Shown: positions 45,362 to 58,242 of the stretch, piece by piece | Layout: each line of letters begins with the position of its first letter | Numbering within the stretch: the stretch's first letter is position 1 | Source of the DNA: Trichuris trichiura | Lineage: Eukaryota > Nematoda > Enoplea > Trichinellida > Trichuridae | Assembly (NCBI GenBank): GCA_037903355.1 | Contig: JBAJFE010000027.1 | Span: 124,001 to 188,000, forward strand | Length of the DNA: 64,000 bases | Direction: 5' to 3' | The notes under the pieces: generated by a model | Databases searched by the model: none | Seen by the model: only the letters and a program-made list of their open reading frames with translations | Told to the model about the DNA's origin: nothing | Program-made: the position numbers and the translations under genes

Positions 45362-45480
45362 GTGCCGTAGCTTTCGAGACTCACCAGGTCCTATCATCAG
45401 TGTTAGGACTCACCTGACCTGGTCTTGTCATCGAGTGACTTTTAACACTGATGATAGGATCAAGTGGGTCCCGAGAGCAG
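45362..45480. repeat. Short palindrome P6 with degraded hammerhead-like cores
   Basis: The arms (45362-45405 and 45443-45480) carry CTGATGATAGGA on opposite strands: minus-strand CTGATGA 45394-45400 with GAAAGC at 45372-45375, and plus-strand CTGATGA 45448-45454 followed by CCGAGAGC. The second copy has lost GAAA. Stem II is imperfect in both. Confidence 0.65.
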
Positions 45481-45723
45481 CGGGAACTCAAAGCTCATGC
45501 AGAAATACAATCTTTATATCTTCATTATGATAAGAAAAGGGATGACCACTTCGGTAAAACGTTACCTACTGGAATGCCCTACTCTTCTTGCAGCTCTTTC
45601 ATATAAGTTAATGAAGAGTTAGTTCATATTTCATATAAGTTAAGTTAGTTTTCACAGAAGAACTTAGTGGGCAACGTCCGCTACATGAATTAATCAAGGC
45701 GAATGGAAGCGGTTCACCAAACG

Positions 45724-48700
45724 CTAATATAAAACTGGAACGAATGCTTTAAAGAGTAAAACGTACATGAAGTATGAGACGAAGTCCACGGGGCAGCATT
45801 GCAGCTCGCCACCTTGAACCGACAGCATACGATGATAATCGCAACGTATTTTCGGCACGGCTGTTTCAGTAAAAGCGGTGGAGTCAAAGTAATCGCTTAA
45901 CGTTTCGCGATGATTTTCCACCCATAACTTCAATGCAGCGAAGAAATCTTCCGCGTAGATTACTTTCACTGAAAAACCAGTATTGGTAGGTACTAGAACA
46001 GAAAGGCAGGTGATCATAGAACGTAAGCGAACTTAAATTCCTTACTCTTATTTGCTTGCGCCCTTTTGATCAGCTTTTCGAATGCCACGTAGTTGATGAA
46101 TGGAACGAGAAAGTTTATTTCGTTGATGCATGTTAGTGTTGCCTCTTCCATGTCAGTTCCTAGTTTGTCCCAAGAACGAGGATCGCCTTCAAGGTAAATA
46201 AAGTAAAACAGCTTTCCAATGACATAAATTTAATGCTAAGTGAAACGCAGGTATCCCCACTTTACGAATGTTCGCTTTTAAGTAGCTGAATTTGCACGGT
46301 ATTTTCCCTCTACGAACGAACTGCGTAGGCGTTTCTTTCTTCAATTTTGCAAAGAAATGTGATGGAACAATAGAAGGCTTTTACAATTTGCGCCATTTTC
46401 CTGGCCTTGTGTAGCGGCCAGCCAATGTCCATTTTCGCGAATTCGTCAAATGTCCAGTCGTGCTGCTGACAAACGAATGAGCAGCGCTGGTAGTAAATCC
46501 CCACAGTTCTGCCCTATATCCGTAACACCTACTCTCTTTCTCAGACTATTTCTTCATTCCTGTAACAAGCTAATCAAGGTAGCGGCTGCTAATCGATCTC
46601 CCCAAGAATCACTCTCTAGAATCCGAAGAAGATGGCAATCATCCCCACAGAGCAGGACGTGCAAATTGGACAACAGTGCCTCCTCCAGGTCGAGCCAAAC
46701 GATCCTGCGACTCCCCGTCAGCTATCTCTTCGCTGTTTCAGCATTGCAATTAGCTTATAAATTATAGCAGTGGAAATACACTGTACATAAGCCGTTTTTA
46801 CTTAAAATGTACTCTTGAAAATGCGATGTTTTTGTACAAGACTATATGTTTTCATATTTAATTGTCTTTATTACGGATGCAATGTCCCGTTGATATGTAC
46901 AATAAACGGGACATTGCATCCGTAATAAAGACAATTAAAAATGTACTCTTATGACTTGCACGGTCGCTATTTCTACCACGCACTATGCCGCGCACGTTTC
47001 CTTGCATTTTACCCCCTGTCAGTAGGGCTTGGCGGACTATTTTCAAGAGACCAGGTCCACTTAAAACGGTTTCCCGTGTTAAAGAATTGCAATCGCTTCT
47101 TCGACTAACGAGGGTTGGCTTTGCGCACAATTTTTCCTGTCCCGCCAACTTTCATTAACCAGAGATATCTGTAATAAATTATCATTTCACGAACGGAAAC
47201 ATTGAAGTTATGAGACTTCGTGGCAAATCTTGTTTTAATCTCGTAAAGTAGTGGTTTATTGCTTCATTTCCAAGAACGACATGTGGTTGTCCGAAAGCTC
47301 TCGAAACACTTCTACCGTCATCCAAAAATCGTAAGACGTAAAGTTATCTCAGTGTTGCTGCCGCTGGCCGATGCCTTCGACGTTTTGCTCTTGACGGAAT
47401 CATTATTGTTCCAAGCGCTTTGAGAGAGCCACCCATCGTTATTAGAAATGAGGCAATAAAGCGTTACTTTGCTTGAACGCAAACCGTTAAACAGCGGCTG
47501 TAAAATTGTTCATTGACATGTTGTTTACTTTGCCAAAGGCAAAAAATAACTGCAGACGACCTTGCTCTTACAACTAACCAGTTCACAAGCTAAATTTCCA
47601 AACATTTTAACAACTTTATTAGCTGAGAATGAAATGTCGATCTGACTTACACCAATGTAATTCATACTGTCTGTACTCTTGCAACAGGGCAGCTTTAACT
47701 TAAGGAATTTAGAAACTTACCAGTGTCATAATAATCGTAGAAACAGCATACGACCCCTTCTTGCAGCGTGAATCCCGTAACGCAAACTTCAACAACGGCA
47801 GAGCTCATGTGCGGACTTTTTTCCCATACTCCTGCTATATAGTAAATCTGATTCATAACTTTCATAGGAACCTTTTCCGACTGAAAGTTCCACATGTCAA
47901 GCAACAGCTGTTTGTTTCTTTCTCTTATAAGTGGTATGTCAGCATAAGTTTTAGGAATGTCCTAAAAAGTGTCAAAAAATAAAATCAAGCAGCCAAGATT
48001 GCGTTGGTAGCAAAGGTGTTTTTCTCACGATGAACATCGTGAATTACGCAACAATTTCAGCTTTCTATCGATATGAAGGCGTAAAGTTGGTAACGGGTTA
48101 GGTGGTTGAACAAGAAATGTACATGGATTTTTCCCGTTTCTATTTGCCAATGAAACGAGTCAAAAAGTAAAAAAACTTTATTGTCGTTCAAAGGCACAAA
48201 ACCAAACACACGTCTGGCGAAGCTTTCGGCTCAATCTTGAGCCGTCATCAGCGCACGAAGGAGTTGCCCTCCCACCGAGTTCTTCCTCAGGAGTTGCTCC
48301 TCTACCTTTCCGAGTCGTGTGCGTGCCTGTCTAGTCGAACCTTGACCTGTCGAGGATATACACACACGCCTGGATCAGCTTCGGAGCAAATTCCTTAGAG
48401 GCTGTCCTCGGCGGAGGCACAACGCGTAATATTGTTCTTCTTGTTCTGTAACAACTACCTCCTGAGGAAGAACTCGGTGGGAGGGCAACTCCTTCGTGCG
48501 CTGATGACGGCTCAAGATTGAGGCGAAAGCTTCGCCAGACGTGTGTTTGGTTTTGTGCCTTTGAACGACAATAAAGTTTTTTTTTTACTTTCTATCGATG
48601 TGACATTCAAGCGCTTTTAAAGACTATGCGCAGACAGCGAAAGGAAAACAGCTTAGAAAACTGGCTAGTTCCTTCATCAAAGCGGAGTGTCAACTGGTCA

Positions 48701-49584
48701 GGAGTTAAATCTGTGTTTACGTAATTTAACCTAAAGGATATCGTTCCATGATAACCACTGTAGCTTATTGCTCTTAAAGATGTCATTCATCAACCCGGTG
48801 TGGTTTCTCTTTATGTTGCGTAGCTTTCTTACACGGTCTGAAGTCCGATAAATGAAACAAAGAAATCGCTCATGTTAATGATGTTAGCTACTATGGCACA
48901 AAGAATGAAAGCAAATAGAAGCCAAAACACATCATACCAATCATTGCGCAACAAGATGCGAACAATTTATCTCAAAAGAAGCAGAGTAGCACGAAAGATA
49001 TAACATGACTCCGCATAAAGAACCCGACAAGTTCGCATGACAACCTACACTCGGGAAGTATGAAACCCAACTTTATTCTTGTTCTGTAACAACTACCTCG
49101 TCAGACGAACTGTTTGACTCTCTTCAGGAAAGACATCTTTAACGAACTTAGTATTTTCTCGCACCTAAAGGGTATAACAGACAACTATAACAGCAAACTA
49201 TTTGCTTAGTCAAAAACTGGCTGTGCAAAGTTGCAGTCAAGGTAATGGTGGTAGCTCAGCTAAACCAGAATGGGATAAAAAAAAGTGTATTCTTACCAAT
49301 TTAACCATGCGGTATTTGGACGTTTGCTCAAGACCACCACTTACATTTTTTAGATTACCGATCATGTGAAGCAGTCTAGGATACACCCTGTAAGTATTTT
49401 TATCCTCCAAACGTTCAAGTTTTTCCTTCCATACAGCTTTCTCTTCGCCGTTCATCGCCTTCCATTTTTGATCTATCTGATTCACTGCGTTCAACAAACT
49501 TCTGTTGTTTAAATTGGGATTTTTCAATTCCGCTACATTTTCATTCATATAAAAGACGTACGGTGTCAGATTCTTCTTTGGCAT
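45724..49584 (-). CDS. Maelstrom homologue (HMG box + MAEL domain), exon chain partly resolved
   Basis: Maelstrom acts in transposon silencing and germline nuage. First coding exon 49297-49584 (ATG 49584) holds an HMG-like box: YVFYMNENVAELK, VNQIDQKWKAMNGEEKAVWKEKLERLE. The MAEL domain follows in 47721-47907 (LLLDMWNFQSEKVP, then AVVEVCVTGFTLQEGVVCCFYD and DTG, the counterpart of the family's C-E-hydrophobic strand and PG turn), 46385-46462 (HDWTFDEFAKMDIGWP), 46046-46186 and 45724-45968. The last exon has KIRCDYH and QCCPVDFVSYFMYVLL. The E-C-H-C set of the MAEL fold can therefore be read (Glu in VVEV, Cys and His of CDYH, Cys of QCC). Splice joins 46046/45968 keep frame; exons between 49297 and 47907, and around 46500-47700, remain unassigned. 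Two palindromic elements lie in its introns. Confidence 0.75.
46858..46938. repeat. 81-bp perfect palindrome in a Maelstrom intron
   Basis: AATTGTCTTTATTACGGATG...TCCCGTT is followed after about a dozen bases by its inverted copy. The words TCTTTATTACGG and CCCGTTGAT match the outer ends of palindrome P2 at 23822-23850, so it is a trimmed relative without the hammerhead-like core. Confidence 0.88.
48168..48590. repeat. Inverted-repeat element P5 with two hammerhead-like cores
   Basis: Arms 48168-48294 and 48458-48590 are inverted copies; they include AACTTTATTGTCGTTCAAAG, ACACACGTCTGGCGAAGC and GAACTCGGTGGGAGGGCAAC. Unlike P4 the 163-bp centre is unique. The cores are minus strand 48224-48251 and plus strand 48501-48528: CTGATGA, CGGCTC/GAGCC stem with AAGATT loop, GAAAGC. 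In the plus copy one stem base is changed (GAGGCG). The outer sequence is unrelated to P1-P4, yet the core and its position are the same. Confidence 0.88.
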
Positions 49585-52500
49585 GATCTTTACCTGAAAA
49601 ATGTGCGAATGCGAAGCATGTAAAACAGTAAGTTCAGGAGTAGCAAGAGTAGTAGATTCATGTACAGCGTTCAAGAGCGGATCCAAAGCGTAACTAGACA
49701 ATGTCTTGTGGTCATGTATGTCAAACAGCAGTTCGTAATAGACATAAAGAATATTGCTCTAAGAGGAGCTTGTTGGGCAACTGAAATCTCTTTAATGTCA
49801 TTAATGACCATAACGCAATTCAGACCAGGAGTTATGTCCCAAATTATCGACCAAGCCGTGCACCTCAGCCAAGTCCGCTTCGAGCCCAAGGGCAAATAAT
49901 TCGCACAACCGTAATGCTTTACATCGCAGCGACAAACTCGCCTGCTTATCTAATGCTGGAGACAAAGTTAGGCAATATTTACTCACATCAGGACAGGGAC
50001 AGGAGAAAAGGGATAAAAAAGGGTTGGCGCAAACATTGGAGAAAATGGGCGACAAAACTTCGCTTTGTTCTCGTTGTGTCGATCACCAGTAAACTCCTTT
50101 CGGCGGGAACGCTTTCCAACATGTTTTCAGGTGGCTACTTTGAGATAACACAGCCTGAGAAGCTTATAAACAATAGTCCGTCTACTAATGGTCATTGCGA
50201 TATATCCAAACGCACACTCTACATTTTATTCTAACGCTTCGACACACGACTTGGAACCAACGTTCTGAAGCGCATGGCCAAGCAAGGAATAAGCCTCGGT
50301 ACCAGCTGGTAATATGTGTACTTCTAAGTTAAAGCCCGACTGTCTGATCTCAACTTAAGCGGAAACAGAAACATCCAGCAGCGACGTGGCAAGCTCTGAC
50401 AAATCTGTGCTAAGTTTTAATAATTAGCACAAAGCACGTAGCCTATCTTAAGCTTATATCAAATTTCGTGAATTCAACTTATACCAATGACGAACAGCAG
50501 CAGCTTAAAGGTCCCACATTAAATCCAAGAAAGCTAATCAGTTAACTAGAAAAAGTTGTGCGTCAAAACATTGAGCGTCTTAACTGAAACAGCTGACTTA
50601 AATGTCCGTCGTTTTAATACAGATATACGAATTAAAGTTAGTAAGCTGAGGGTCTGCGGATTTTGCTGGACTGGTTCATGACAGATCGCCAAAACCGATT
50701 TAGCACTGTAGGATTGGTCTAGTGTGAACTTAGCGCCTCAAAATGTATGGTCAGTTCGCTGAAGCCTGATAGCCCGTAGTCTCAAGAAACGGACAATCGG
50801 AAAAATAAGATCAAAATCTGACGTCGAGCTTTCAACATTTTGAAGGTTAAGAGACGATAAGAGAGATTCGGATCTTCTTTCTTAGGTGTCCTACTGTTAT
50901 ACTGTTAGTTTGTTGGCCATCCTGTCTTGTCTTTACCTAAGCCTCAACTTATACATAAAGTTTGTCTTGGCCTAGATTTAGCTAAAGGCAAAAAAGGATG
51001 ACCGGTATGCTCGCCAGTAAAGGCACAACAAGTTAAGGACATGCTTGCCAGAAAGGAACCTGCGTTTCTCAGACTGCGGGGCGGCTAATGCGCAGGGTCC
51101 GTAAAAGTAAGAGTATGAGAAAAAACAAGAACAGCTGCCAAACAATAGGGTTGAGATGTCTCATCGCAAAAACGCTAAATGCTCACTACAGTTAATGGTG
51201 GTACTTAAATTCTCTTTTATCCACTAATTCAAACGCAACTGTATGAAACACTGCCTCATCAATGAACAATCGCCCTGGAACAACAAAGCTGAGATTAATG
51301 AATTTCGCAGGAACGAGAAGCTAAATGAATTGCTGTAACAAACAATGAAACCATACTGCTGCAAAACAGTAAAAACCAGCGCACTGAAACTGATCCACTG
51401 CACCATAGAGCTCGGATGATAATATTTCTAAATGAACTAAATCATCATAACTGAACTTTTCACTTCTTTAAACAGAAGCAACCATCCCGTGGCCAATATT
51501 TAATAACGTGGTTGTGCTGTGGGGCGAACCGCGTCCTGAAAGTCACATTTTTCAAAGTTCAACATTGGGCCATTTTCGTATAAAGAAGCGGAAATTAAAG
51601 TATCCATTAGTCAATCTCACGCATTTAACGTTATCACGCGGATATTGCCTATTATCCTCCAGCCGCTCCGTCTCTGGATACGGACTGAACTTGCGCTTTT
51701 GTCAATCCTTCCAATAGATGCAGACTAGCATAGCATAGCCTAACCTGATCTTAAGCCTATGCACGAGCCTGTTAGAACAAAAAGTAACTGGGCAAACTGA
51801 ATCTGCATAAAGTAGCGAGCAGATAACAGCACCGTGTGCACTAACAAACTGTTCAAATATGGTGGTATTCAATACGGTAAGCCTTGAAAATTGAAGCATT
51901 GAAAGGAACGCGCAGCCTAACCTGAACACTTGAAAATATGAGCAAAAGCAAAGCGACATATCAGGCAAACAGCTGGTTCCAGTCCAACCTTAACTAGCTA
52001 CTCCTGCACACAGCTGCCAGCTGCAAAAAAGGCAACCCAGCAAATTTCGTTGAAGCACTTGAAGCAGTAACTGCTACAGTACGCCTTGTTATGTTGAAAC
52101 TTCGTTCGATGAAAAGCAGCTGTCTTTCGCTCCAACAAACGAAATGCCCAAGATTTGACTTGAGATTTTTGTTAGTTAATTGCGTACACTTGTCTCTCGT
52201 GCTAAAATACTTAACTAAAAGACCTTAAGAGCACAAGGCAAATCTTGTACGTAGTCCCACATAGCTTCATTGACTAAACCATTGGGTAATGCATTCTAAC
52301 ACGGACAAATCGTCCAGTATAGTAAGACGACTTTCAGGCACTAATGAAACGGTACTCTGCATAACAGCAATCGCAACGTTCATTCCCATATCTGCTTTCG
52401 ATGAGACTGCTTCAAATTTGTAATTCAGATAAACAACGGTCACGCTGCACACAAAAAACTGAGAGTTTGTTCCAATTGACTATTTCTGAGAAGACGCTAT

Positions 52501-52840
52501 TTCCATTTGAAGTCCTGCGGCGTCAAACACAGGAGCTCAGAATTGCTGCACATAGGTTTCATTCAGGAAAAATTGCAGCGATGGACTTCCGCGGTAGGCA
52601 GCAGTAACAGCTAGTTCTTCTAATTTTTCAGGCATAAAAATTTATTTTACGTGGATGTGCAACTGAACTACGGCTTTTACTTTGACAGCTTCGTAGGAGC
52701 TCCCGGTAAAAATTTAGTTTGACAACGTATTGAAAAAACAACACGTTATTATAGACTTCTATTCGCTTCAGGAAAATCAGCCATACTTTAGTTACATGCA
52801 CGCTCTAAAAACTTTTTCGCTATACCGTACCTTTCATAGT
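49585..52840. other. Long stretch without a recognised gene
   Basis: Just upstream of the Maelstrom start there is an acceptor-like CATTTTTCAG before GTAAAGATCATG, suggesting a 5' UTR intron or trans-splice site. 50940-51035 is a minus-strand copy of the telomere-like hairpin repeat (TTACCTAAGCCTCAACTT ... CTTGTTGTGCCTTTACTGG read inverted). Other open frames (49801-50055, 52401-52607) are unrecognised. Confidence 0.45.
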
Positions 52841-52982
52841 TGATCTTCTGATTCACGTCTTTGGCCTGTTTGATGTATCTGTGAGTAAACTTCAAAGTGC
52901 CCTACCAACGAATGGATGAGCATTGAAATTTACTTACAGATATATCAAACAGGCCAAACCCGTGAATCAGAAGATCAAATAT
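52841..52982. repeat. Inverted repeat P8 without hammerhead-like core
   Basis: TTGATCTTCTGATTCACG...GGCCTGTTTGAT (52841-52881) pairs with its inverted copy at 52938-52982. The loop contains CTACCAACGAATGGATGAGC, the same word found in P1, P3 and P4. A single arm of this type also lies at 35090-35165. Confidence 0.82.
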
Positions 52983-53128
52983 GAAACAGTCCAAGCCCAT
53001 TAAAAGACATCCTGTGTTTTGAAATATACCGTACCTATCGGAAAGTTAACGATCTGCAAGATCAATGGTTACTGTAGTGTCTCATTATGCGTGTACGTGT
53101 GTAGTTGTTATCGTGACTTGGTTGAGTT

Positions 53129-53714
<586 letters not shown>

Positions 53715-54392
53715 ATTTCATTTCTACTACGCTATGCGAATGGATTGATGAGAGTGTTTTTTCTGTAAACGAGAGCTGGAACCGCTTGTTTCTGTCGGTC
53801 TGTTTCAGAGTTCCATCACCTGGTATCTGGTACCAATTACGAGTACAGCTGTTGCGTAACTTTTGTCATACAATGTTATGTGCGTTGAAAAATGTTGCAA
53901 ACAGTTTTATTAACGGCCTCTAAGCTCTGAAAAAGTAGCTTTTTGGTACGGGACAAGGGAATTTCATGTAAGCATATTGTAACGAACCCGGTCGTTACGA
54001 AAGAGGTTCCACCCAACAAGGACGAAGGATACAAGCTACGAGGGGTTGCTCAGACGTTTACTTTCTCTCAGGCGACACGAACACAACATAGCGACCAAAT
54101 GATTCGCTCACTCGTCTCTCACGCTCTGCGTACAGTACCCCTAGTCATCGCTGGAGACTATCGTAGCCCTAACCTGAAGATCGTTTCGGCTGGCCAGAGC
54201 TGGCAGGAGTTGCTACAATCCGCCTCCCTCCCTTTGAAATCGACGACGTGTATGTCCGCTCACTGATTCTACGTAACGCTTCAACTGCGAGATATGGGCT
54301 GTCGACGAAATGCGGCCCTTCAGTCGTCCATTTAACCTCGCAATCCGATAGGTGTTTTCGCCCAAAACACTGTGTGCTTCCTTTCGACGTTG

Positions 54393-54971
54393 TTACAACT
54401 GCTCCTTCAAGATTTCGTGTGGCAAGCTAACATCGCGTGGCCAAGGCAAACAGCTCTCTTCTGGAAGCATGGTCACACCTCTATAGACCAGTTCAAACGG
54501 TGTAAGCCTTGTACTTGACTGCTCCGCGGTATTCAAGGCTAACATAACGAACGGCAGAAACTCGTCCCAGTCGTTATGCTTCGCGTTGACATATGCCCAC
54601 AGCATGTCGCTTACTGTCCGTTTCGTCCTTTCTACCAGCCCGTTTGCTTGTGGGTGACAAGCGCTAACCATTCCACGTGCAATGGTCATTGAACTCAATG
54701 GCAGCCTCATGCTCTCTGCCGTAAACGCTGTCCCTCGGTCCGAAATGATTTTCTTCGGGACACCATGAAGTGCCACAATGTACTCTGTCAGAAAATCTCT
54801 CACTTTCTCCGCTGTCGTATCCGGTACAGCTTTCAGCTGTACCCATTTGGTCAGGTAATCGACGCAAACAATGACATGTTGATTTCCTCGTCTCGACAAT
54901 GGAAGCTGACCCAAATGGTCAGTTGCCCACGTTGGACCTGGCGCGGTGGGTGGAACGATGCTCTGGAGCAA
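54393..54971 (-). pseudogene. Gypsy-E integrase core
   Basis: A 192-codon open frame carries the complete catalytic core: Asp in WATDHLGQLP, Asp in KIISDRGTAF and Glu in ANGLVERTKRT, followed by DWDEFLPFVMLALNTAEQSS and TPFELVYRG blocks. The N-terminal zinc finger upstream (54990-55190) is in other frames and decayed. It would catalyse strand transfer, but without RT it has no substrate of its own. Confidence 0.87.
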
Positions 54972-55195
54972 GCCAGCAGGCTTGACGTTTGCAACCTTCC
55001 TTTTTTGACATCTAATTCAGGGCAAGACTACCTTCTCAACTGTCTTGGACATCCGAGGCTACCAGTAGCGGCGCTTTAGCCGGGAAGGGGTCTTCCCCAC
55101 GCCCAAGTGTCCGGAAGTTACTGGCGGCGTGCGCCGCCACGCACAATCCATACTGCAGTCGCTCCGGTATGGCCAGCAACCATGATCGCCCATTC

Positions 55196-56134
55196 CTATC
55201 GTTCCTCTAACACCCCTTCATTCAATCGGAAGCACTCGGCTTCGCGAGAATCACCTTTTGTAATGCCGCCACCACTTTCTTTTACGCTCTTCATCAAGTC
55301 TGATAAGATTGGGTCTGCTTCTTGCGCCTGTGCCATTTTCTCTTCAGTTATCGAGTCGACCGCCATACATGCCATCCGCTCACCCACCATGTCAGCCTCC
55401 CGTTCCTGAGGCGAGATTCTGTACGGTCTGAACTGTATGGGGTTAGCATACCCGTTGGGGATCCGATGCTTAGTTAGGGGTCCACTCTTTTCACCTACTA
55501 GTGGTGGACCAACCAGATGCTCAACCGAATGTACCTGCCTGAGAAGGCCATCACGTTCACTGCCGGACAACAGCTTCCCGTAGCAAAGCTGAGCGGAATT
55601 TTCTATCACTCTCTGCAGCCCTGCTCCCAAATGAGCATCCTGGGGCATGTCTTCCTTTACTAGTACTTTATCATCCGCGCCTCCAGCGACCAGCTTACCA
55701 GGCATGTCTCCCAAGTCTGGGCATCTCCCTGATGGAGGTGCTTGATCTGTGCCGCTGATCAACTGGAAATGGTCTCCCGTAGCAGCTCCCCCTGAGTCTG
55801 AGCTTCTCTCGATGTGCCAAACCAGTGGTGAGAAACGCATGGAAAGGCCCAGCTTCATCAGCACTTCTGTGCCTAAGGCCAGCACACAAGGGCATGATGG
55901 AAGCACTGCAACTTCTACCTCAAATAGCTGCCCTTGATGTACCAGGGTGAGGGTGGCTCTTCCAATCGGGAAGACATTTTTCCCGTCAACGCCTTGGAAA
56001 CAAGGAGCATTCCATGGCTCCATCATAACCTGGCTATCTGCGATCAGGCTGTTGTGGACGAAGCTCGACGTGGCTCCAGTATCTATGACAGCTTCCACTT
56101 CTCGCTCGCCTACACTAACACGCAGTGTCGGCAC
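55196..56134 (-). pseudogene. Gypsy-E protease fused in frame to the pre-integrase linker
   Basis: A 312-codon frame begins with the aspartic protease (LRVSVGEREVEAVIDTGATSS, then CPCVLALGTEVLMKLGL). It continues through the RT-proximal segment (HRIPNGYANPIQFRPYRISP) and then passes directly to a linker normally found after RNase H (SITEEKMAQAQEADPILSDL). The join at about residue 225-235 lacks the whole RT and RNase H yet keeps the frame open. This is a deletion derivative. Confidence 0.78.
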
Positions 56135-56306
56135 TTTGTTCCTTGACTTCTCGTCCGCTAGTTAGAATGACAAGGCTGAGGCATTACCTTTCCTGGCAAC
56201 TGAACGTCAGCTTCTGCCCTTGAACGTTCAGCACAGTTATGCGTCGTGTCCTTGGCGTCCGCAAACGAAGCAAGTCATAGCAGCACGGCGTGGGGACAAC
56301 CTATCC

Positions 56307-57366
56307 CATAGGTTCTCAAACTTTTCGCTCCATCGCCCCCCTGTGAACGTTCCCGAGCGCTAGAACCCCCCACTTCTGATCGGTCAGTTTTGGGTCCGCT
56401 GATTGGCTGAAAGGTAGGACGTGGCGTAGCCGGGAGGTCATTAGGTTTTCAAACTTTTCCCCCCGTCGCCCCTGGTGAGAAAATCTTTGCAATACCACTA
56501 CTCAAGAGAAATGTTTGCAGAAAAGACTTTTACTCTTCGTCACGTGGTAGACGTACTATATTACTCCTGCTTTTCCACCAACCATTTTGTGATGGAAAAA
56601 TTTCTGCTCGTCTTTCATATCGCCTCTCACGTTTTTCAGAACATAAAGTCACATAAGCAAGAAGCATTCATTAGCCTTTCCCGAAAAAAAAACAATGTGC
56701 GTCAATTTGTCTTTTTACCCACACCAAACAGAATTGTAGTGACAACAAACCAGATTGAAGTGAAAACGCTTAAGCGAAGAGATGCGAAAGAAACTATAAC
56801 GCAAGTTTGCGACTGCGCATGAACGGAAACTACTCAATGTGATGATGGGTGTGCTTGATGCAGTACGAGCAAGTTGTCTATGTTTGGCTGCATCTTTGTC
56901 ATCATCAGTCTAAGGTCGCCTCGATTCACTATATCTAGCCGACTTCTCTTGCTGCTTAACAGCTCCTTAACCGCGCTGAATCCGCATTCCGCTAGATAAG
57001 ATGATGGAAACGCAATAAAGAAGGTTTTCTACAGCAGCCCATAACTTGCCGCTTCTTGTCCCATAATGCTTTTGAATTTGCCGCCTCCACTTCTGGGGGA
57101 GTTGAGCTAAGAAAAACGACATTGTTCCATTGCGCCCTCCACCCCCGCTTGGCCTCCTTTGAAGTTGCCGCCGCCACTTCTAGTTAGGGCGAGTTAAGAA
57201 AGACCCTTCTTACGAAGGTCTCTTTGAGGGCCCTCCTGCGCTAGGGATAATTCTGCCAGAGTTCCTCTTATGTGATTCCCAACGCCCCCGCACGAGGTTC
57301 CCATCGCCCCCCTGTGCTCCCTCATCGCCCCTCAGGGGGCGATATCGCCCACTTTGAGAACCTATG
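56307..57366. mobile_element. 1060-bp hAT MITE inside gypsy-E
   Basis: It starts CATAGGTTCTCAAACTTTTC and ends GAGAACCTATG, with a perfect 8-bp target duplication ACCTATCC (56299-56306 and 57367-57374). The left 170 bp contain a second copy of the terminal words (TTAGGTTTTCAAACTTTTCC at about 56440), so the end is partly duplicated. Its subterminal GATTGGCTG...GGACG...GCCGGGA is shared with the element at 60473. It splits gag between capsid and zinc knuckle. Confidence 0.92.
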
Positions 57367-58213
57367 ACCTATCCGTACCGATGCTCACGGAGTTGTTCCT
57401 TGCTGGCAGCCGCAGTTCAGCTAACCGGTTTTCTAGGCGCCGTATTGCTGCCTCCAGCGCTCCCTGGCGTGCATTGCTACACTCGTTGCCCGTCCTTTCC
57501 TTGTTTACATACCGCCCGTTGCTATCGCTGGCCTGACAGCTCTGCATCTCGTCGGCATCCCGCCGGACGGCGTGGAAATGTTTGGCTGTGCGAACTGCCT
57601 CAGCAAAACTTTTTGTGTCCGCCTTCAGCACGTTGGCCTGAATTTCCTGATCCAAGATTCCACCAAGGAATAGCCCGTGCAAGTCATGGTGGGATCTTCC
57701 TGCTCGCCTTCCCAACTTCCGTAGTAGATTGTCAGCAAACTCTTCCAGTGATTCCGTAGGTCTCTGACGCCGCTGAGCAAATCTCGTCGATACCATTAAC
57801 TCTGAGTTACCGGGGCCATATCGTCTCTTTAGACATGACGTCAGCTCACTATACGTGGCCGTGGGTCCTTCCTCAGCGAAAACCACATGAACCTCATCAT
57901 CCACAAGTGACCTCAAAACTGCCGCCCATTTGTCCTCCGGGACCTCATTCACCATGAGATAGTCGTTCAGACGGCTAAGCCAGACTCCAGCATCGATGGT
58001 GGGGGAGAAGCACGACGGCGGTCGGGACCAGAGCCTCGTCGCTCCCTCTGTGGTACCAGACCTAGCCCAACCCTGGTCCACCATTCTACCAGTTTCAGTG
58101 CTCTCCGGCTGTCGACCAGGCGCCGACTGTCTATCCATCTCCGCTTGAGTTTCCTCGGCTTTGCGGTTCCTAGTCTCTCGCATCTTCACGGGTGGATTCT
58201 GCGTGAGCGCCAA
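57362..58213 (-). pseudogene. Gypsy-E gag
   Basis: A 283-codon frame starts 4 bp from the LTR remnant. After a charged N-terminus it has the Gypsy capsid blocks FSPTIDAGVWLSRLNDYLMV, WAAVLRSLVDDEVHVVF, YSELTSCLKRRYG and RRQRPTESLEEFADNLLRK. It ends with a basic, coiled-coil-like RRLENRLAEL segment at the border of the nested MITE, where the zinc knuckle should follow. The capsid part is intact. Confidence 0.85.
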
Positions 58214-58242
58214 ATATGTAACGAACCCAGTCGTTACGTGCG

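Larger units (their letters stand above)
53975..58240 (-). mobile_element. Ty3/Gypsy element (gypsy-E) with RT/RNase H deleted and a hAT MITE inside
   Basis: On the minus strand: gag 58213-57362, zinc knuckle near 56280-56230 (C-F-V-C-G-R-Q-G-H), protease 56134 downward, then integrase 54971-54393. A primer-binding-like TTTGGCGCTCACGC follows the LTR edge at 58217-58205. Only about 22 bp of the 5' LTR (ending GGTTCGTTACA) remain; the 3' LTR runs to 53975 with the same end. RT and RNase H are missing between 55440 and 55350. A hAT MITE lies in gag. The element cannot be autonomous. Confidence 0.87.

Noticed and set aside
46858..47148. Minus-strand frame starting MAGQEKLCAKP as a Maelstrom exon
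   Set aside because: It overlaps the 81-bp palindrome and shows no MAEL-domain resemblance.
49801..50055. 84-codon minus-strand frame upstream of the Maelstrom start as an N-terminal exon
   Set aside because: No domain similarity and no convincing splice donor; the HMG exon has its own Met.
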